Shown here one piece after another: positions 15,889 through 24,406 of a stretch of 64,000 nt of DNA (positions within the stretch are counted from its first letter, which is position 1; each line of letters starts with the position of its first letter). The notes beneath the pieces were generated by a model. The model saw only the letters and a list, made by a program, of their open reading frames with translations, searched no databases and was not told where the DNA came from. The stretch spans positions 263,635 through 327,634 of the forward strand of contig CAYWIF010000001.1 of the NCBI GenBank assembly GCA_964458265.1, given 5' to 3'. The stretch comes from JAGVSR01 sp964458265 (GTDB lineage Bacteria; Pseudomonadota; Alphaproteobacteria; Rhizobiales; Hyphomicrobiaceae). The position numbers and the translations under genes were made by a program.

Positions 15889-16671
15889 TCAGTGCGGCAT
15901 CTGAAGTGGGTTGTTGTTGACACCCTTGATCTCGAAGGCGGCGGGATCGAGTTTCTCGTCCCTCTTTATATCGGCAATCTCAACCCGCGTTTCGACGCCC
16001 TGGGCGTCGGTCGTTACCCATTCCTTCAGTTCCACCGAAGGCTTGGTCGACAGGTAAACCTTGATGCGGCCCGGCGTGTCCGGGCTTTTATCCTGCAGCG
16101 CCACAACCATAAGGTCTTCGGCCTGCTGCACTTCCATGATCTTGGCGTCGCGGGCGAGGTCCACATCCTTGCGCAGTAGCAGCCGGAACGGCGTCTGGTC
16201 GAGTTGCACGCGGTCTTCGTTACGCAAATCGAGGTCCTGGATGGCAAGCTCTTGGCCATTCGAAATAATGATCTGCTTGGAGGGGAGCGCATAATCGAAG
16301 CGGAATTTGCCGGGCCGCAGCATCGAAAATTTGCCCTTCATCTTTTTCTGATCCGACGTCGTCTGGACGAAGCTGCCCTTCAACGTATTGACGCCGTTGA
16401 AATAGTCGCTGACGGACTTCACGACCTTCAATTGCGCTTCGTCGAGCGTGATGCCCTGATTTCCAGAAGAGACTTCGGCACTCCACGCGGTTCCGGCCGC
16501 CGCCGGTGTTGCCGCGGCAGGCGTGGGCGCGGATGACGCGGCGGGTGACGCGGGTGACGCCGCAGGGGGCGCGGCCGGGGCGGGCTTGGCATCCTCAGCG
16601 CCAGCGGACGCGGCAAACGCGAGGGACGCCATCACGAGCAAGCCCAAGCCCGATGACTTCGCAATCGACAT
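15889..16671 (-). CDS. lolA: LolA-family outer-membrane lipoprotein carrier
   Basis: LolA ferries lipoproteins from the LolCDE release complex across the periplasm. The 260-residue product has a signal peptide (GLLVMASLAFAASAGA, cleavage near residue 26), then an unusual Ala/Pro-rich linker of about 40 residues. The LolA domain follows: KVVKSVSDYFNGVNTLKGSFVQ, KGKFSMLRPGKFRFDY, IISNGQELAIQDLDLR and the C-terminal LKEWVTTDAQGVETRVEI. ATG 16671 was chosen because it starts the signal peptide; the frame is open further up. It lies downstream of ftsK on the same strand, a common alphaproteobacterial pair. The next terminator on this strand is at 15653-15611. Confidence 0.85.
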   Translation of the reverse strand: MSIAKSSGLGLLVMASLAFAASAGAEDAKPAPAAPPAASPASPAASSAPTPAAATPAAAGTAWSAEVSSGNQGITLDEAQLKVVKSVSDYFNGVNTLKGSFVQTTSDQKKMKGKFSMLRPGKFRFDYALPSKQIIISNGQELAIQDLDLRNEDRVQLDQTPFRLLLRKDVDLARDAKIMEVQQAEDLMVVALQDKSPDTPGRIKVYLSTKPSVELKEWVTTDAQGVETRVEIADIKRDEKLDPAAFEIKGVNNNPLQMPH

Positions 16672-16828
16672 GCTTCCTATCCCCCATTCGTCCGATCGCC
16701 AGCGTTGTGCAACGTCTGAGCGAATGTCGGAACAATGCGACGAACTGAGGGCCATTCCCTCACTTCCAGGGCGATAAGTAGCGAGTTTGAGAGGCACCGC
16801 AACGGGGCAGGCTGGCGCGGTGCGCGGG

Positions 16829-19420
16829 TCAGGCAGCCGGCTTGATGATCTCACGGCGGCCGGTGCTGTTGGCCGGCGAGATCAGGCCGTCACGTTCCAT
16901 GCGATCGATGATATCGGCGGCGCGGTTGTAGCCGATTTGCAGGCGGCGCTGGATGTAGCTGGTGGAGACCTTGCGTTCGCGCAGAACGATGTCGCGGGCG
17001 CGTTCATAAAGATCGTCGGCGGCGGGGCGGTCGGCGATGTTCGCGCCGGGTTCGGCGGCACCGTCGGTGATGCCATCGACGTAAGCCGGCTGGCCGCTGC
17101 TCTTCAGGTGCGTTGCGACGGCTTCAACCTCTTCGTCGGAGACGAATGGCCCGTGGACGCGCGTGACCGAGCCAGCGCCGGTTGAGAACAGCATGTCGCC
17201 TTGGCCGAGGAGGTGTTCGGCGCCCTGCTCGTTGAGGATCGTGCGGCTGTCGATTTTGGAGGTGACCTTGAAGCTGATGCGGGTCGGGAAGTTCGCCTTG
17301 ATCGTGCCGGTGATGATGTCGACCGACGGACGCTGCGTCGCCATGATGAGATGGATGCCGGCTGCCCGCGCCATCTGGGCCAGGCGCTGGACGGCCAATT
17401 CGATGTCCTTGCCGGCGACGATCATCAGGTCGGCGAACTCGTCGACGACTATGACGATGAAGGGCATGGGTTTGGCGTCGATCACCTGCGTTTCGTAGCG
17501 GGGTTCGCCGGTGGCGCGGTCGAAGCCGGTCTGGACTGTACGAGCGAGCGTTTCGCCGCGCTCGGCGGCAGCGCGGACGCGCTGATTGAAGGCTTCGATA
17601 TTGCGCACGGAGAGTGCGGCCATCCGCTTGTAGCGCTCTTCCATTTCGGTGACGGCCCAGCCGAGCGCCGCGACGGCCTTGTGCGGATCAGTGACGACGG
17701 GCGTCAACAGATGCGGAATGCCGTTATAAACCGACAATTCCAGCATTTTCGGGTCGATCATTATGAGACGGCACTGGTCCGGCGCGAGGCGGTAGAGCAG
17801 CGACAGGATCATCGCGTTGACGCCGACGGATTTGCCGGAACCGGTGGTGCCGGCGACGAGAAGATGCGGCATGCGCGCGAGGTCGGCGATGACAGGTTCG
17901 CCGCCAATCGATTTGCCGAGAGCCAGCGGGAGCAGAGCCTTCGAGCCGCGAAAGGCTTCGCTTTCCAGCATGTCGCGCAAGACGACGGCATCGCGCTTCA
18001 CGTTCGGCAGTTCCAGGCCGATGACGTTGCGGCCGGGCACGACGGCAGCGCGAACGCTGGTGACGCTCATGGAGCGGGCGATGTCGTCGGCGAGTGCGAT
18101 GACGCGGGCGGATTTCGTACCGCGCGTCGGTTCGAACTCATACAGCGTGACGACGGGACCGGGTTTGATGTCGCGCATCTCGCCCTTGACGCCGTAGTCG
18201 GCCAGGACATCGAGAAGCTGCTGCGCGGTGGCGCGGGCGGCGGCTTGCGACTGCGCGAGATGGGTGCCTTGGGGCGCGGCGCGCTTCAGGAGGTCGAGCG
18301 GCGGGCGCGTCAATACGGCCGGCGACGCGGCGGCGCGGCGGGAGGGACGCGACGGCGGCATGCTTTGCGGACGCGGCAGTTCCGGTTCGGTGGATGGCTG
18401 GAAGTTGGCGGGAGCAAACCGGCGCGCGAGTTCACGGCTGCGGCGGCTTTCTTCGTCGAGACCGTCAAGATCTTCGCTGGCATCGTACCTGGAACCGGGC
18501 AGGACGTCGCGAACGCTGCCGAAGTGGGCGGCAAATTGCTCGGCGATGCCGGGGTCGCCTGCCTCGGCGATGGGGCCAAGCGGCTCGATGCGGTTGTCGA
18601 CGGCGGCGAGCGGTTGCGGTGTCGGAAAGACATCGCGCAACCGCTGCCAGAGATTGGGCAGGGTTCCGGGCATGGGTTCGGCTTGGGTTTCCAGATGATG
18701 TTCGGGTGCGTCGAAGACCGGTTCGTGCGGCGGCGGAGCTGCCGCGTGGCGGCTGGTGGGCGGGGTGTGGCGGTCGCTGCGCATGCTGTTGTGCCAGCTT
18801 TCCACGGAACGGCTGGCGCGGAACTGGGTCCAGGCCGCTTGCGCGCTTTCCTTAGCGTCGGCGCCGGCACTTTCGGCCGCGGCGGCGATGCCTGCGGCAA
18901 GCAAGCCAAGACCCGCGATCGCCCAGGCCAGGGATGGGGTGGTCACGGAGCCAACGAAGGTGCGCACGAAATTGGCGACAAGGTCACCGAGGATGCCGCC
19001 CATCGCATAGTGCAGCGGCCAACCGGAAATGACCGGCAGCGTCGAACAGGCCCCCGCCAGAAACAGGATCGACAGCGTGTAGAACGCGCCCCTGGTGCGG
19101 AAATAGATTACGCGCTCATTGCGGATCAAATCGAGGGCCCAAAGCATGGGCGCAAAGAGGGCAAATACGGCGCCGAAGCCCAGCATCTGGAGCAGAATGT
19201 CGGACAGGATCGCGCCGGCCGGACCGCCCGCGTTGCCGGTTCCGCCGCCGGTGCTGGTGAGGCTCGGATCGTTGGCGGACCAGGTGAGCAGGCTTGCCCA
19301 GGCGAAGGCGAGGAAGAGCAGGATCAGCACGCCGCCGGTGCGCGCGGTGAGGCCAAGCAAGCGTGCTTCCACGCGCTCGGGCAACAGGGCGTCATACTTT
19401 TCTTCACGCCACACGGACAT
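16829..19420 (-). CDS. ftsK: DNA translocase FtsK
   Basis: FtsK is a septum-anchored ATPase that pumps DNA and activates XerCD resolution of chromosome dimers. The 863-residue product has four N-terminal membrane segments within the first 200 residues, a Pro-rich linker of about 200 residues, and the motor domain with Walker A VAGTTGSGKS, Walker B FIVIVVDEFADLM and RPSVDIITGTIKANFPTRISF. The C-terminal winged-helix gamma domain (STSYIQRRLQIGYNRAADIID) reads KOPS sequences. I chose ATG 19420 (MSVWREEKYDALLPERVE); the longer frame runs into the upstream gene. It lies 16 bases after the aminotransferase and upstream of lolA. Confidence 0.95.
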   Translation of the reverse strand: MSVWREEKYDALLPERVEARLLGLTARTGGVLILLFLAFAWASLLTWSANDPSLTSTGGGTGNAGGPAGAILSDILLQMLGFGAVFALFAPMLWALDLIRNERVIYFRTRGAFYTLSILFLAGACSTLPVISGWPLHYAMGGILGDLVANFVRTFVGSVTTPSLAWAIAGLGLLAAGIAAAAESAGADAKESAQAAWTQFRASRSVESWHNSMRSDRHTPPTSRHAAAPPPHEPVFDAPEHHLETQAEPMPGTLPNLWQRLRDVFPTPQPLAAVDNRIEPLGPIAEAGDPGIAEQFAAHFGSVRDVLPGSRYDASEDLDGLDEESRRSRELARRFAPANFQPSTEPELPRPQSMPPSRPSRRAAASPAVLTRPPLDLLKRAAPQGTHLAQSQAAARATAQQLLDVLADYGVKGEMRDIKPGPVVTLYEFEPTRGTKSARVIALADDIARSMSVTSVRAAVVPGRNVIGLELPNVKRDAVVLRDMLESEAFRGSKALLPLALGKSIGGEPVIADLARMPHLLVAGTTGSGKSVGVNAMILSLLYRLAPDQCRLIMIDPKMLELSVYNGIPHLLTPVVTDPHKAVAALGWAVTEMEERYKRMAALSVRNIEAFNQRVRAAAERGETLARTVQTGFDRATGEPRYETQVIDAKPMPFIVIVVDEFADLMIVAGKDIELAVQRLAQMARAAGIHLIMATQRPSVDIITGTIKANFPTRISFKVTSKIDSRTILNEQGAEHLLGQGDMLFSTGAGSVTRVHGPFVSDEEVEAVATHLKSSGQPAYVDGITDGAAEPGANIADRPAADDLYERARDIVLRERKVSTSYIQRRLQIGYNRAADIIDRMERDGLISPANSTGRREIIKPAA

Positions 19421-19436
19421 CGGCACGAACGTTTCT

Positions 19437-20675
19437 TTACGCTGAAACCTGAACGATTCGTTCGAGCGCCTCCTGCACGACACCGGCCGGCTGGACCAGG
19501 GCAACCCGGACATAAGCGTCGCCGGGGTTGCGCCCATCCCGCCCCGGCTGGGCGAGGAAAGCACCAGGTATCACCTTGACGCCGAAGGATTTCCATAAGG
19601 TTACCGCAGCGTTGGCGCCGCCGCCGAGATGGCTCATATCAAGCCAAAGGCAGAAGCCGCCGGCGGGGCGGCTGTAGCCGAAATGGCCAGTCAGAATGGC
19701 GTCCGCGGCAGCGAACTTGCGGCGGTAGACGGCGCGGGCGGCCTCGACGTGGTCCTCGTCGTTCCAGGCGGCGGCGGAAGCATGTTGGATGGGGCCGGAG
19801 ACCTGCGGCGCGCACATGTTCCGGATCTCGCCGTAGGCCTCCAAGAAATCGCGGTCGCCCGCGCAAAAGCCCGAACGCAGGCCCGGCAGATTGGACCGCT
19901 TGGACAGCGAGTTGAAAACCACGAGGTTGCGGAAACGATCCGGGGTTGCGGCCGCGACGGTGAGCGCGCCGATGGGCGCGGCGTGCGTATAAATCTCGGA
20001 GTAGCACTCGTCGAAGAACAGCATGAAGCCGTGACGCCGGGCGAGGCTTAACGCTTTTTCAATGTAGGCACGATCGGCGACGGCGCCCTGCGGATTGGAT
20101 GGCGAGCCGATAAAGAGAGCGACGGTGCGGTCGAGGAGCAGCGTGTCGGCTGCAAGCGCATCGAGGTCCGGGAGAAAGCCCGTTTCGCGCGTTGCGTTCA
20201 GGAGCACAGCCTCCGCGCCGCATCCCAAAGCCCCCGCCACATAGGCCGAATAGTACGGATTGCACATAAGGATTGCCGGACTGGCCACGTCGCGTTTGCG
20301 GCCAACCGTTGGAATACAGGCAAACGTCAGGCCTTCGCGCGACCCGTTCAGGGCCAAGATTTCCGTCGCGGGGTCGATGTCGACGCCGTGCCGCCGGCCG
20401 ATCCACCGAGCAATGGCCGCGCGCAGTTCGTCTGTGCCTCTGATCGGCGGATACCTCCCGAAAGAGTCCGAGGCTTCCGCAATCTTGGCCGCGATGAATT
20501 CCGGCATCGCTTCGCGCGGTTCGCCGATGGTCAATTCGATCGGGCGGGCATGACCAGGTTCGATGCCGTCGAGCAGTGCGCGGAGTTGCGTGAACGGTGA
20601 GCGGATGGTGCCATCCATGAGCGCCGATATCCCGCGGATGTGCCCGGCGGACTCACGCTCTGCAAATTTCGTCAT
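19437..20675 (-). CDS. PLP-dependent class I/II aminotransferase, possible succinyldiaminopimelate aminotransferase
   Basis: The 412-residue product is a fold-type I aminotransferase. It has the substrate and PLP signatures LNGSREGLTFACIP, ILMCNPYYSAYVAGAL, IGSPSNPQG, FFDECYSEIY and the Schiff-base lysine in FNSLSKRSNLPGLRSGF near residue 245. In Rhizobiales the enzyme in front of ftsK is usually annotated as a DapC-like succinyl-DAP or similar aminotransferase; the substrate cannot be fixed from sequence. ATG 20675 has GGAG upstream; a second ATG at 20618 is possible because homology begins near SPFTQLRALLDG. It is probably the first gene of an operon with ftsK and lolA. Confidence 0.85.
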   Translation of the reverse strand: MTKFAERESAGHIRGISALMDGTIRSPFTQLRALLDGIEPGHARPIELTIGEPREAMPEFIAAKIAEASDSFGRYPPIRGTDELRAAIARWIGRRHGVDIDPATEILALNGSREGLTFACIPTVGRKRDVASPAILMCNPYYSAYVAGALGCGAEAVLLNATRETGFLPDLDALAADTLLLDRTVALFIGSPSNPQGAVADRAYIEKALSLARRHGFMLFFDECYSEIYTHAAPIGALTVAAATPDRFRNLVVFNSLSKRSNLPGLRSGFCAGDRDFLEAYGEIRNMCAPQVSGPIQHASAAAWNDEDHVEAARAVYRRKFAAADAILTGHFGYSRPAGGFCLWLDMSHLGGGANAAVTLWKSFGVKVIPGAFLAQPGRDGRNPGDAYVRVALVQPAGVVQEALERIVQVSA

Positions 20676-20877
20676 CGGCACACTCACTCCGGTCTCAATG
20701 CGCGCGGCGAATCGCTTATCCTTTTGCAGACGTGCCGTCCACACGTGGACGTCAAGCAGCGGATGCGCCGGTCAGTACCCTTTCCGCCAACAATGAAGAG
20801 CCGGCGCGGTGCAAGCGGCGGCGGCATCTAATATCAACGTCACAGGCGCGGCGCCGACCGTGCCACAGGGGGTTCGC

Positions 20878-21195
20878 TTGAAATCACTCGCATCGCTATG
20901 CCGTCCGCTGACGGCTGCCGCCGCAGCGGCTCTGGCCGCCATCGCGCTGACCGCAGGGTCCGCTTACGCCAGAGACGTCAGCCCCGCCGTCAAGCGGGCC
21001 TGCGCCAACGACTACTTCGCCCATTGCAGCATGCATCCCGTCGGCACACCGGCGGTTCGCAAGTGCATGCGCGCGGTTGGTCCGCGCCTGTCGAAGCCGT
21101 GCATCGGAGCGCTTGTTGCGGCCGGTGAAGTTACGGCGCGCGACCGCAAGCGCTACAAGACAGCATCGAAAAACGGCAAATCCCGCCGCAACTGA
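20878..21195 (+). CDS. Small secreted cysteine-rich protein
   Basis: The 105-residue product starts at TTG 20878, decided by AGGGGG (20867-20872) five bases upstream; no ATG is available in a good position. A long signal peptide ends near ALTAGSAYA (about residue 34). The mature part has four cysteines in a pattern, ACANDYFAHCSM, VRKCMRAV and LSKPCIGAL, that resembles single Cys-rich GLG1-type repeats found in many proteobacterial exported proteins. Function unknown. The C-terminus is very basic. It is followed by a strong terminator, so it forms its own transcript. Confidence 0.7.
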   Translation: MKSLASLCRPLTAAAAAALAAIALTAGSAYARDVSPAVKRACANDYFAHCSMHPVGTPAVRKCMRAVGPRLSKPCIGALVAAGEVTARDRKRYKTASKNGKSRRN

Positions 21196-21236
21196 GTTCG
21201 CCACGCAGCAGCAGTGCATCGTTGACACATGAAGAA

Positions 21237-21273
21237 GCCCGGCGCGCCTTTCGGTTCGCCGGGCCATTTTTTT
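21237..21273 (+). terminator. Rho-independent terminator after the Cys-rich protein gene
   Basis: GCCCGGCG (21237-21244) pairs with CGCCGGGC (21257-21264), followed by CA and TTTTTTT (21267-21273). Confidence 0.88.
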
Positions 21274-21289
21274 GATTCAGGCGACGGGA

Positions 21290-22519
21290 TCAGACGCGGC
21301 CCATGCGAACGTCTTCTTCCGGATTAGCGCCGATTTTATGAATCGAAAGGTCGGCACCCTGGCGCTCTTCCTCAGGTGTTAGACGAATACCGACCGTCGC
21401 TTTCAGGACACCGTAAACGGCAAGACCGGCGATGAAGCCGAACGCGGCGCCAGCGACAGAGCCGGCAAGCTGCGCTGCGAACGTCACGCCGCCGAGGCCG
21501 CCCAACGCTTCCAGGCCGAAGATACCGCACGCGATTCCGCCCCACAGTCCGCAAAGGCCGTGCAGCGGCCAAACGCCCAGCACGTCGTCGATCCCCCAGC
21601 GGTTGGTTGCGATCTGGAACATCTGGACGAAGATCAGTCCAGCCACGGCTCCCGTTGCGAGCGCGCCGACCGGATGCATCAGATCGGAACCGGCGCAGAC
21701 CGCGACAAGGCCCGCGAGCGCGCCGTTGTGGACGAAGCCGGGGTCGTTGCGGCCGGCGAACAGGGCGGCGATGATGCCGCCGCACATGGCGAGCAGCGAG
21801 TTCATCGCGACGAGACCGGAGATGCCCTTGAGGCTCTGGGCGCTCATGACGTTGAAGCCGAACCAGCCGACGCAAAGCATCCACGAGCCCATCGCCAGCC
21901 ACGGAATCGACGACGGCGGAATGCCGAACGAGCGGCCCTTGTCGTAGCGTCCCAAGCGTGCGCCGAGCAGCATGACAGCGGCGAGCCCGACCCAGCCGCC
22001 GAAGGCATGAACGACGATGGAGCCGGCAAAGTCATGGAAATCGGCGCCGAGCGTTTCCTTGAACAACCCATCCTGAAGACCGAAATTGCGGTTCCAGACC
22101 GCGCCTTCGATGAGCGGATAGGCCAGACCGACGATGACGGCCGTAGCGATACACTGGGCCGAGAAGCGCGCACGTTCGGCGATGCCACCCGAGACAATGG
22201 CCGGGATAGCCGCCGCGAACGTGCACAGGAAGAAGAATTTCACCAGCGAGAGACCCTGCAGCCCGAAGCCTTCGGCGCCGCCAGCTATGGCTGACGCGGG
22301 CGCCAGGAAGCTGACGCCGTAAGCGACCCAGTAGCCGATGAAGAAATAGGTCACGGTCGAGATGGCGAAGTCGACCAGGATTTTCACGAGCGCGTTGACC
22401 TGATTCTTGTGGCGGACCGTGCCCACCTCCAGAAACGCGAAGCCGCCGTGCATGGCGAAGACGAGGATCGCCCCCATCAATAGAAAGAAGACGTCCGAAC
22501 CGGTCTGAAGTTGTTCCAT
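21290..22519 (-). CDS. Second ammonium transporter (Amt family)
   Basis: The 409-residue integral membrane protein is an Amt/Mep/Rh family channel, clearly distinct from the AmtB at 11946. It lacks a cleavable signal peptide and keeps the pore histidines in SIVVHAFGGWVGLAAV and VWPLHGLCGLWGG, the gating region FFLCTFAAAIPAIVSGGIAERARF and the C-terminal GIRLTPEEERQGADLSIHKIG typical of the family. No PII gene is adjacent. ATG 22519 gives MEQLQTGSDVFF. GGGAG lies upstream at a usable distance. It is convergent with the Cys-rich protein gene. Confidence 0.9.
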   Translation of the reverse strand: MEQLQTGSDVFFLLMGAILVFAMHGGFAFLEVGTVRHKNQVNALVKILVDFAISTVTYFFIGYWVAYGVSFLAPASAIAGGAEGFGLQGLSLVKFFFLCTFAAAIPAIVSGGIAERARFSAQCIATAVIVGLAYPLIEGAVWNRNFGLQDGLFKETLGADFHDFAGSIVVHAFGGWVGLAAVMLLGARLGRYDKGRSFGIPPSSIPWLAMGSWMLCVGWFGFNVMSAQSLKGISGLVAMNSLLAMCGGIIAALFAGRNDPGFVHNGALAGLVAVCAGSDLMHPVGALATGAVAGLIFVQMFQIATNRWGIDDVLGVWPLHGLCGLWGGIACGIFGLEALGGLGGVTFAAQLAGSVAGAAFGFIAGLAVYGVLKATVGIRLTPEEERQGADLSIHKIGANPEEDVRMGRV

Positions 22520-22659
22520 ATCCCCCTGCTCCCACCGCTTGATGTTTTTTTGCGCAGCCGCCCTTCGATTGCGCGGTCTGCATCAGCGAGGCGCAGGGTG
22601 ATCAAGTTTTATGCCAATTCATCGATGGAAAAAGTCTCGTGGAATTGCAAGGCTCTACG

Positions 22660-22696
22660 AAAAACGGGCTGGAGCCGCGCGTGCAGCTCCAGCCCG
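22660..22696 (-). terminator. Rho-independent terminator after the 22749-23630 gene
   Basis: An 11-bp perfect inverted repeat (CGGGCTGGAGC at 22665-22675 with GCTCCAGCCCG at 22686-22696) is followed on the minus strand by TTTTT, ending the transcript of the gene upstream of it. The rest of 22520-22748 shows no gene. Confidence 0.85.
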
Positions 22697-22748
22697 AATT
22701 CTCATCATTGGCCTGCCTATATTGCAGGCAGTGCGAGCACAAAGCCGC

Positions 22749-23630
22749 TCAGCGCGTGCGGCGCGGGTTCCGGTAGAGGTCGGCTTCCTGGGCCTCGATG
22801 CGCGGCTTGATTTTGCCGCGACGGACATCGCGGTAGAGCGCTTTCATGTGGCGGCGGCTGTCGGCATTGAAGATCAACATACCGGCGAAGAGCTTCATGA
22901 CCGTCATGAGCCGGCGATCGGCATGGCCTTCCTTGACCTTGCCGTACCACTTGCCGCCCAGCGAAAAGACTTTGCCGTCTAGCGCGCCGACGACTTTGCC
23001 TTGCTGGTCGTAGAGCGTGTAGTCGCCGCCGAGGTCGATCAGATCGCGCTTCAGACGATAAAACTCGGGCTGGTTGTCGTTCATCAGGAAGAACGAGAAG
23101 TTCTCCGGCATGAGGGGCCACTTGTTGGCCGACCGCTCCAGGTAGATGAGGAAGTTGTCGTCGTCCGTGTTGATCGAGAAGGCGGTGACGGGAAGTCCGC
23201 GCGAGCCGATCGTCATTTGCAGGCTGCGACCGACCATCAGATCCATGGTGGCGCGCCAGTTGACCGTTTCGTTGAACAACTTGAAGACGAGGCGCTTGTC
23301 CATGCCCGACTTCTGTTTCCAGAGATCTTCGCGGTAGCCGATGAGGCCGGTGCGCTCTCCGTTCTCGATGATTTCGGCGAAGATATCCATGTCGGCTGTG
23401 AACTGGCGCGACTTCGCGCGGTTGCGCGAGCGCTTGTAAATGCCGAACTCGATGGAATTGAAGTTCGTGATCCAGACATCAACGGTGAACCGGTGCCAGC
23501 CATCCTTGCCGACTTTGGGGGATTTGGACGAGCCCTTCTTGGCCGACCGTTCGGCAACCTCTTCGCGCGCGGCATCCTGAGCGGCGGCTTCCGCGGCCGC
23601 ATTTGAGCTGCGGGCAACGATGGTCGTCAT
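22749..23630 (-). CDS. Conserved-looking hypothetical protein, unknown family
   Basis: The 293-residue protein has an Ala/Glu-rich N-terminus (residues 1-40) and then a mostly beta, aromatic-rich globular region: WHRFTVDVWITNFNSIEFGI, TDDDNFLIYLERSANKWPLMP, GGDYTLYDQQGKVVGALDGKV and FSLGGKWYGKVKEGHADRRL. The strand-turn pattern in the second half (residues about 195-290) resembles tubby/LURP-type barrels, but I cannot confirm it. There is no signal peptide or membrane segment, so a cytoplasmic location is likely. It is a single-gene unit ended by a strong terminator. Function not assigned. Confidence 0.7.
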   Translation of the reverse strand: MTTIVARSSNAAAEAAAQDAAREEVAERSAKKGSSKSPKVGKDGWHRFTVDVWITNFNSIEFGIYKRSRNRAKSRQFTADMDIFAEIIENGERTGLIGYREDLWKQKSGMDKRLVFKLFNETVNWRATMDLMVGRSLQMTIGSRGLPVTAFSINTDDDNFLIYLERSANKWPLMPENFSFFLMNDNQPEFYRLKRDLIDLGGDYTLYDQQGKVVGALDGKVFSLGGKWYGKVKEGHADRRLMTVMKLFAGMLIFNADSRRHMKALYRDVRRGKIKPRIEAQEADLYRNPRRTR

Positions 23631-23740
23631 GGGGCTCTCCTCGGCGAGAATCAGTTGCTGGACGGTAGCATCGCGCCCGCGGACGCCGACCCGGAGAGGC
23701 CGGCCGCGGTTTCAATTGTTGTGGGAAACTTGGCCGCCGC

Positions 23741-24406
23741 TCAGCGCCGGGGGCCGAAGATCGCGCTGCCGACGCGGACGTGCGTCGCACCGAGCGCAAT
23801 CGCCGTCTCGAAGTCGTCGCTCATGCCCATGCTGAGGCCGGTGAGGCCGTTTTCGGAGGCGAGTTTGGCGAGCAGGGCAAAGTGGAGGGCGGGCTCTTCA
23901 TCGACCGGCGGGATACACATGAGGCCGGTGATCGGAAGTTCCAATTTGTTGCGGCACACGTTGACGAAGGCTGACGTCATCGTGGGCGGGATGCCGGCCT
24001 TTTGCGGTTCCTCGCCCGTGTTGACCTGAACGAAAAGCTGCGGGCTACGGCCCTGCTTCTGGATTTCGGCGGCAATCGCCTCGGCGATCTTCGGCCGGTC
24101 GACGGTGTGGATCGCGTCGAAGAGTTCGACTGCTTCTTTCGTTTTGTTGGATTGCAGCGGGCCGATGAGATGGAGATCGACATCCGTGATGCGTTGCCGC
24201 AGCGGCGGCCATTTCGTCTTGGCTTCCTGCACGCGGTTTTCGCCAAAGGCTCGCTGACCGGCCTCTATGAAGGGCAAGATCGCATCCTCGCCATAGGTTT
24301 TACTGACGGCGACGAGCGTGATGCCCGCAGGGTCGCGGTTGGCTCCCTTGGCGGCCAATTCTATGCGGCTCTGGATGTCGCGGAGGGCTGCGGCGGGATC
24401 GGTCAT
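23741..24406 (-). CDS. Pyridoxal-phosphate homeostasis protein, YggS/PLPBP family
   Basis: The 221-residue product is a monomeric alanine-racemase-like TIM barrel. It has the PLP lysine in TLVAVSKTY near residue 36, FGENRVQEAKTKW, LHLIGPLQSNK, VQVNTGEEPQKAG and the C-terminal LSMGMSDDFETAIALGATHVRVGSAIFG phosphate-binding region. Family members hold PLP and keep B6 and amino-acid pools balanced; no enzymatic activity is known. Its ATG overlaps the stop of the Fic gene by four bases (ATGA), so the two are translationally coupled, an unusual partner for this gene. Confidence 0.93.
   Translation of the reverse strand: MTDPAAALRDIQSRIELAAKGANRDPAGITLVAVSKTYGEDAILPFIEAGQRAFGENRVQEAKTKWPPLRQRITDVDLHLIGPLQSNKTKEAVELFDAIHTVDRPKIAEAIAAEIQKQGRSPQLFVQVNTGEEPQKAGIPPTMTSAFVNVCRNKLELPITGLMCIPPVDEEPALHFALLAKLASENGLTGLSMGMSDDFETAIALGATHVRVGSAIFGPRR

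Noticed and set aside
17201..19579. A 792-codon plus-strand frame opposite ftsK
   Set aside because: It is antisense to ftsK, whose motor motifs are clear. The product is Gly/Arg/Ala-rich without domains, as expected from high-GC shadow frames.
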